A DNA stretch of 64,000 nucleotides, taken from Bacteroidales bacterium (lineage in GTDB: Bacteria; Bacteroidota; Bacteroidia; Bacteroidales; F082). The notes under the pieces are model-generated. The model saw nothing but the letters and a program-made list of their open reading frames with translations, searched no databases and was not told the origin of the DNA. Position numbers and translations under genes: made by a program. Below, piece by piece: positions 61,397-64,000 of this stretch (its first letter is position 1; the number at the start of each line of letters is the position of its first letter). Location of the stretch: NCBI GenBank assembly GCA_017549805.1, contig JAFYNJ010000008.1:124001-188000 (forward strand). Direction: 5' to 3'.

Positions 61397-62431
61397 CTAT
61401 TTTGTCATTTCACCCCTGATGGAAATGCCAAGGATTTCAATGACTTTCTCCCTGGAGAGGCCTTCGCCGATGAGATACATCAGCTTGGCGACGGCCGCCT
61501 CGGTGGTCAAGTCGTAGCCGCTCACCACGCCGATACGAGCCATGTCGAGACTGGTCTCGTAACGGCCCATCTCCACGGAACCGCCCTTGCACTGGGTGAT
61601 GTTGAGGATGATCAACCCGCGGTCGATGGCCTCTTTCAAGGCATCGAGGAACCAAGGGGCAGTGGTGGCGTTGCCTGAGCCGAAGGTCTCCAGCACCATG
61701 GCCTTCAAGCCCGGCGTGCGCAAGGCATGGCACACAAACTCCTCGGAGATGCCTGGGAACAGCTTGATAATGCCAACGTTGCGGTCCATGTTGGTGTGCA
61801 GCTTCAGCTTCTTGAAGTTGGGCTTCAGGATGCGGTCCTTGTTGTATTTGATGTGCACGCCCACCTCGGCCAGACCCGGATAGTTGGTAGAAGCGAAGGC
61901 GTTGAAATTCTCCGCGTTGAACTTGGTGGTGCGGTTGCCACGCAGCAACTGGTCCTGGAAGAAGATGCAGACCTCGGGCACGATGGCAGTGTCGTCTTCC
62001 TTGGCGGCGGCAATCTCGATGGCAGCCAAGAAGTTCTCACGACCGTCGGTGCGCACCACACCCATGGGCAGCTGCGATCCCGTCAGCACCACGGGCTTGT
62101 TGAGGTTCTCGAGCATGAAGCTCAGTGCCGAGGCCGTGTAGGCCATCGTGTCGGAGCCATGCAGCACCACGAAGCCGTCGTATTGCTCATAGTTTTCCGT
62201 GATCTTGGTGGCCAACTTTGCCCAGAAGTCGGGTGACATGTTCGACGAATCGATCAGCGGATCGAACGAGTAGAAGTCGATCTGGTAGCCGAAGTTCTGC
62301 AACACGGGAAGGTGCTTATAAATGTTATCGAAGTCGAAAGGCACCAAGGCACCCGTCTTGGGGTCCTGCATCATGCCGATGGTGCCGCCGGTGTAAAGCA
62401 CCAGGATGGAAGTCTCTTCTTTTTGGGTCAC
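61397..62431 (-). CDS. ansA: Type I L-asparaginase
   Basis: AnsA hydrolyses asparagine to aspartate and ammonia in the cytoplasm. The 344-residue protein has the first active-site motif LYTGGTIGMMQDP (Thr about 14-17) and the second motif VVLHGSDTMAYTASALSF. There the usual Thr is replaced by Ser93 next to Asp94, a conservative change. MVLETFGSGNATTAPWFLDA in the C-terminal domain is also typical. There is no signal peptide. The start is GTG at 62431. The leader between the promoter at 62480 and the GTG consists mostly of a heptamer array. tatD lies upstream. Confidence 0.95.
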   Translation of the reverse strand: MTQKEETSILVLYTGGTIGMMQDPKTGALVPFDFDNIYKHLPVLQNFGYQIDFYSFDPLIDSSNMSPDFWAKLATKITENYEQYDGFVVLHGSDTMAYTASALSFMLENLNKPVVLTGSQLPMGVVRTDGRENFLAAIEIAAAKEDDTAIVPEVCIFFQDQLLRGNRTTKFNAENFNAFASTNYPGLAEVGVHIKYNKDRILKPNFKKLKLHTNMDRNVGIIKLFPGISEEFVCHALRTPGLKAMVLETFGSGNATTAPWFLDALKEAIDRGLIILNITQCKGGSVEMGRYETSLDMARIGVVSGYDLTTEAAVAKLMYLIGEGLSREKVIEILGISIRGEMTK

Positions 62432-62441
62432 TTTTTTTAGA

Positions 62442-62476
62442 ATTTAGAAGTCAGAAGAAAGAAGTAAGAATTTGAG
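62442..62476. repeat. Heptamer array in the ansA leader
   Basis: On the plus strand the units are ATTTAGA, AGTCAGA, AGAAAGA, AGTAAGA and ATTTGAG, consensus ANNNAGA with 7-base phase. It is more degenerate than the others. It begins right at the predicted transcription start of ansA, so it forms most of the 5' leader. Confidence 0.7.
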
Positions 62477-62479
62477 TTG

Positions 62480-62487
62480 CAAAGATA
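62480..62487 (-). promoter_or_regulatory. Bacteroidota -7 element for ansA
   Basis: The minus strand reads TATCTTTG followed by CAAC, in the gap downstream of tatD. Confidence 0.6.
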
Positions 62488-62494
62488 GGGTTTT

Positions 62495-63262
62495 TTAGAT
62501 TTTAAAGAGTGTTTTGACGTTTCTTGTGGTGATTTCAGCGATTTCTTGCACTAACATTTCATAGATTTCAGCGATCTTTTTAGCCGTCTCCACCATGAAA
62601 GCGGGTTCATTGCGCTTGCCGCGGTGTGGCACGGGCGACAGGTAAGGCGCGTCGGTCTCCAAAACGATGCGGTTCAAGGGAATATTGTGCAGATAATCTT
62701 TCACACCGCAATTCTTGTGAGTGGTCACGCCGCCCAACCCCAGATGGAAACCCAGTTCGAGGTAAACCTTGGCCTCTTCCTCTGTACCTGTGAAGCAGTG
62801 CATCACGCCTTTCAAGCTTCCATCCTGATGCTTTTCCAGTATCCTGGCCATGAAGCCGAAGGCGTTGCGGCAGTGGATGGAAAGCGGCAATCCGAGCTGT
62901 TTGGCCCATCCCAGCTGGGTTTCGAAAGCGTCAAGCTGTTCCTTTTCGAAGGTGGTGTCCCAATAGAAGTCGAGGCCGATTTCCCCAACACCTATATAAA
63001 TATCGCGTTCGAGTTCCTTTTCCATGTTGGCGAGCACCTGCTTGTAGTCGCCTTTCACCTCTTCGGGTTGGAGGCCCATCATCATGCGGGTGCAATCGGG
63101 AAAACACTCATGCGTCGCCAACATGGGCGCGATGGTGGAAGCATCCACATTAGGCAAAAGCAACATGCCAACCCCCGCTTCGAGAGCCCTTTTTACGGCT
63201 TCTTCACGGTCGAGGTCGAACTCGGGACCATAGATATGGGTATGGGTGTCGATGAGGTGCAT
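62495..63262 (-). CDS. TatD family metal-dependent hydrolase
   Basis: The 255-residue TIM-barrel protein starts LIDTHTHIYGPEFDLDREEA with the metal-binding HTH pair. It has GVGEIGLDFYWDTTFEKEQL and LPLSIHCRNAFGF with the second metal-site His, CFTGTEEEAKVYLELGFHLG and ETDAPYLSP near the end. TatD enzymes are 3'-5' DNA exonucleases or D-aminoacyl deacylases. The ATG directly follows a heptamer array that begins in the stop codon of hflX, so the two genes are probably co-transcribed. Confidence 0.95.
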   Translation of the reverse strand: MHLIDTHTHIYGPEFDLDREEAVKRALEAGVGMLLLPNVDASTIAPMLATHECFPDCTRMMMGLQPEEVKGDYKQVLANMEKELERDIYIGVGEIGLDFYWDTTFEKEQLDAFETQLGWAKQLGLPLSIHCRNAFGFMARILEKHQDGSLKGVMHCFTGTEEEAKVYLELGFHLGLGGVTTHKNCGVKDYLHNIPLNRIVLETDAPYLSPVPHRGKRNEPAFMVETAKKIAEIYEMLVQEIAEITTRNVKTLFKI

Positions 63263-63265
63263 GGG

Positions 63266-63307
63266 GAGGTGAGAGGTGAGAGGTGAGAGGTGAAAGGTGA
63301 AAGCTAA
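63266..63307. repeat. Heptamer array between hflX and tatD (twin of the priA array)
   Basis: GAGGTGA occurs four times, then AAGGTGA and AAGCTAA. Compared with 10064-10098 it has one more unit and one base change in the last unit, in the same phase relative to the upstream stop codon. The sequence from CATGGGGAGGTGA onward is identical. Confidence 0.95.
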
Positions 63308-64000
63308 TAAAGGAAGTTGTCGTAGGGGTAGCGAATAGCATGCATATCCTTGATTTCCTTATAAAGCAAATCACGGAACTCCTGGTAGTTGTCACGGTTC
63401 TTAGCGGAGATGAAGATGCAGTTGTCGTTCATCTTGGCCATCCAGGTTTGTTTAAGCTCTTCGTAAGAGACATTGCGCTTGGTGGCCGGGGTGAGGTCCG
63501 TGGGATCTTTCTCTTCCCAAGTGTAGGCATCGATCTTGTTGAAGACCATGATGGTCTTCTTGTCGGCACAGCCTAACTCAGAAAGCGTCTGGTTTACCAC
63601 CTCAATCTGCGACTCGAAGTCGGGATGCGAGATGTCAACCACATGCAGCAGAATATCCGACTCACGCACCTCGTCCAAAGTCGATTTGAACGATTCCACC
63701 AGATGGTGTGGCAACTTTCGGATGAACCCGACGGTATCGGACAGCAAGAAAGGCAGGTTCTCCACCACCACCTTGCGAACGGTGGTATCCAAGGTGGCGA
63801 AGAGCTTGTTCTCGGTATAGACCTCCGACTTGCTCAGCAGGTTCATGATGGTTGACTTGCCCACATTGGTGTAGCCCACGAGGGCCACTCTTACCAACTT
63901 GCCGCGGTTCTTGCGCTGCACCGTCTTCTGCATGTCGATCTCCTTGAGTTTCTCCTTCAAAGCGGAGATGCGATCCAAGATCAAACGGCGGTCGGTCTCG
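63304..64000 (-). CDS. hflX: GTPase HflX (N-terminus beyond window)
   Basis: HflX is a ribosome-associated GTPase that splits stalled or heat-damaged ribosomes. The visible part begins ETDRRLILDRI, the end of the motif usually written GPGEKQIETDRR, and has G1 VALVGYTNVGKST, G3 DTVGFIRKLP, G4 NKID in MVFNKIDAY and G5 ISAKN. The frame is open at the right edge. No complete N-terminal domain is in view. Its stop (TAG, 63304-63306) is part of the heptamer array before tatD. Confidence 0.95.
   Translation of the reverse strand, partial: ETDRRLILDRISALKEKLKEIDMQKTVQRKNRGKLVRVALVGYTNVGKSTIMNLLSKSEVYTENKLFATLDTTVRKVVVENLPFLLSDTVGFIRKLPHHLVESFKSTLDEVRESDILLHVVDISHPDFESQIEVVNQTLSELGCADKKTIMVFNKIDAYTWEEKDPTDLTPATKRNVSYEELKQTWMAKMNDNCIFISAKNRDNYQEFRDLLYKEIKDMHAIRYPYDNFLY

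Overview
The window looks like a chromosomal segment of a Bacteroidota bacterium, probably an uncultured member of Bacteroidales. Three things point there: promoters of the form TAnnTTTG in front of most genes, little Shine-Dalgarno sequence, and many phylum-specific families (SprA/Sov, the Plug protein, PorV-like barrels, type A T9SS sorting domains, SusC-like receptors, GH92 mannosidase, a fused DAHP synthase/chorismate mutase). No phage, insertion sequence, rRNA or CRISPR array is visible, and no gap without a gene exceeds 300 bases.

Layout. 0-13 kb: a GH92 lipoprotein cut by the left edge, a secreted Asp-box protein, a divergent PdxA, a TonB-type barrel, PriA, the T9SS Plug protein, a PorT-like barrel, HIT and GreA. 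13-23 kb: a surface module read leftward (TonB-dependent receptor, 1515-residue T9SS cargo, PorV-like barrel). 23-31.8 kb: two small lipoproteins and housekeeping genes (DAHP synthase, asnS, rpoN, ruvB, a SPOR protein, deoC, an acyltransferase, adk). 31.8-38 kb: a membrane TPR/HTH regulator followed by four secreted proteins, three with T9SS sorting domains. 38-44 kb: hpt, purE, an O-methyltransferase, an M16 peptidase, a barrel, waaA and corA. 44-54 kb: ruvA, sprA (2455 aa), gcvH, a VanZ-like gene and tonB. 54-64 kb: uvrC, thiL, a CPBP protease, dusB, a CAT-anticodon tRNA, an exbD-exbD-4TM-exbB operon, tRNA-Ser, ansA, tatD and hflX (cut by the right edge).

Together the window encodes much of one export route. 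SprA is the T9SS translocon, the Plug protein closes it, a PorV-like barrel could shuttle cargo, and five proteins carry the C-terminal sorting domain. TonB and ExbB/ExbD could power the TonB receptors.

The strongest unexplained signal is a set of eight short tandem-repeat arrays, seven with a 7-base unit and one with an 8-base unit. They sit in gene-to-gene gaps of under about 160 bases and often run exactly from one gene's stop codon to the next gene's start or stop. The priA and tatD arrays are near-identical twins differing in copy number; the thiL/uvrC array supplies both the thiL stop and the uvrC GTG start. Other leads are an intrinsic terminator inside the greA leader (compare E. coli GraL), a PdxA lacking two conserved histidines, two candidate leaderless lipoprotein genes, and a TPR/HTH regulator next to 21-base-spaced direct repeats.
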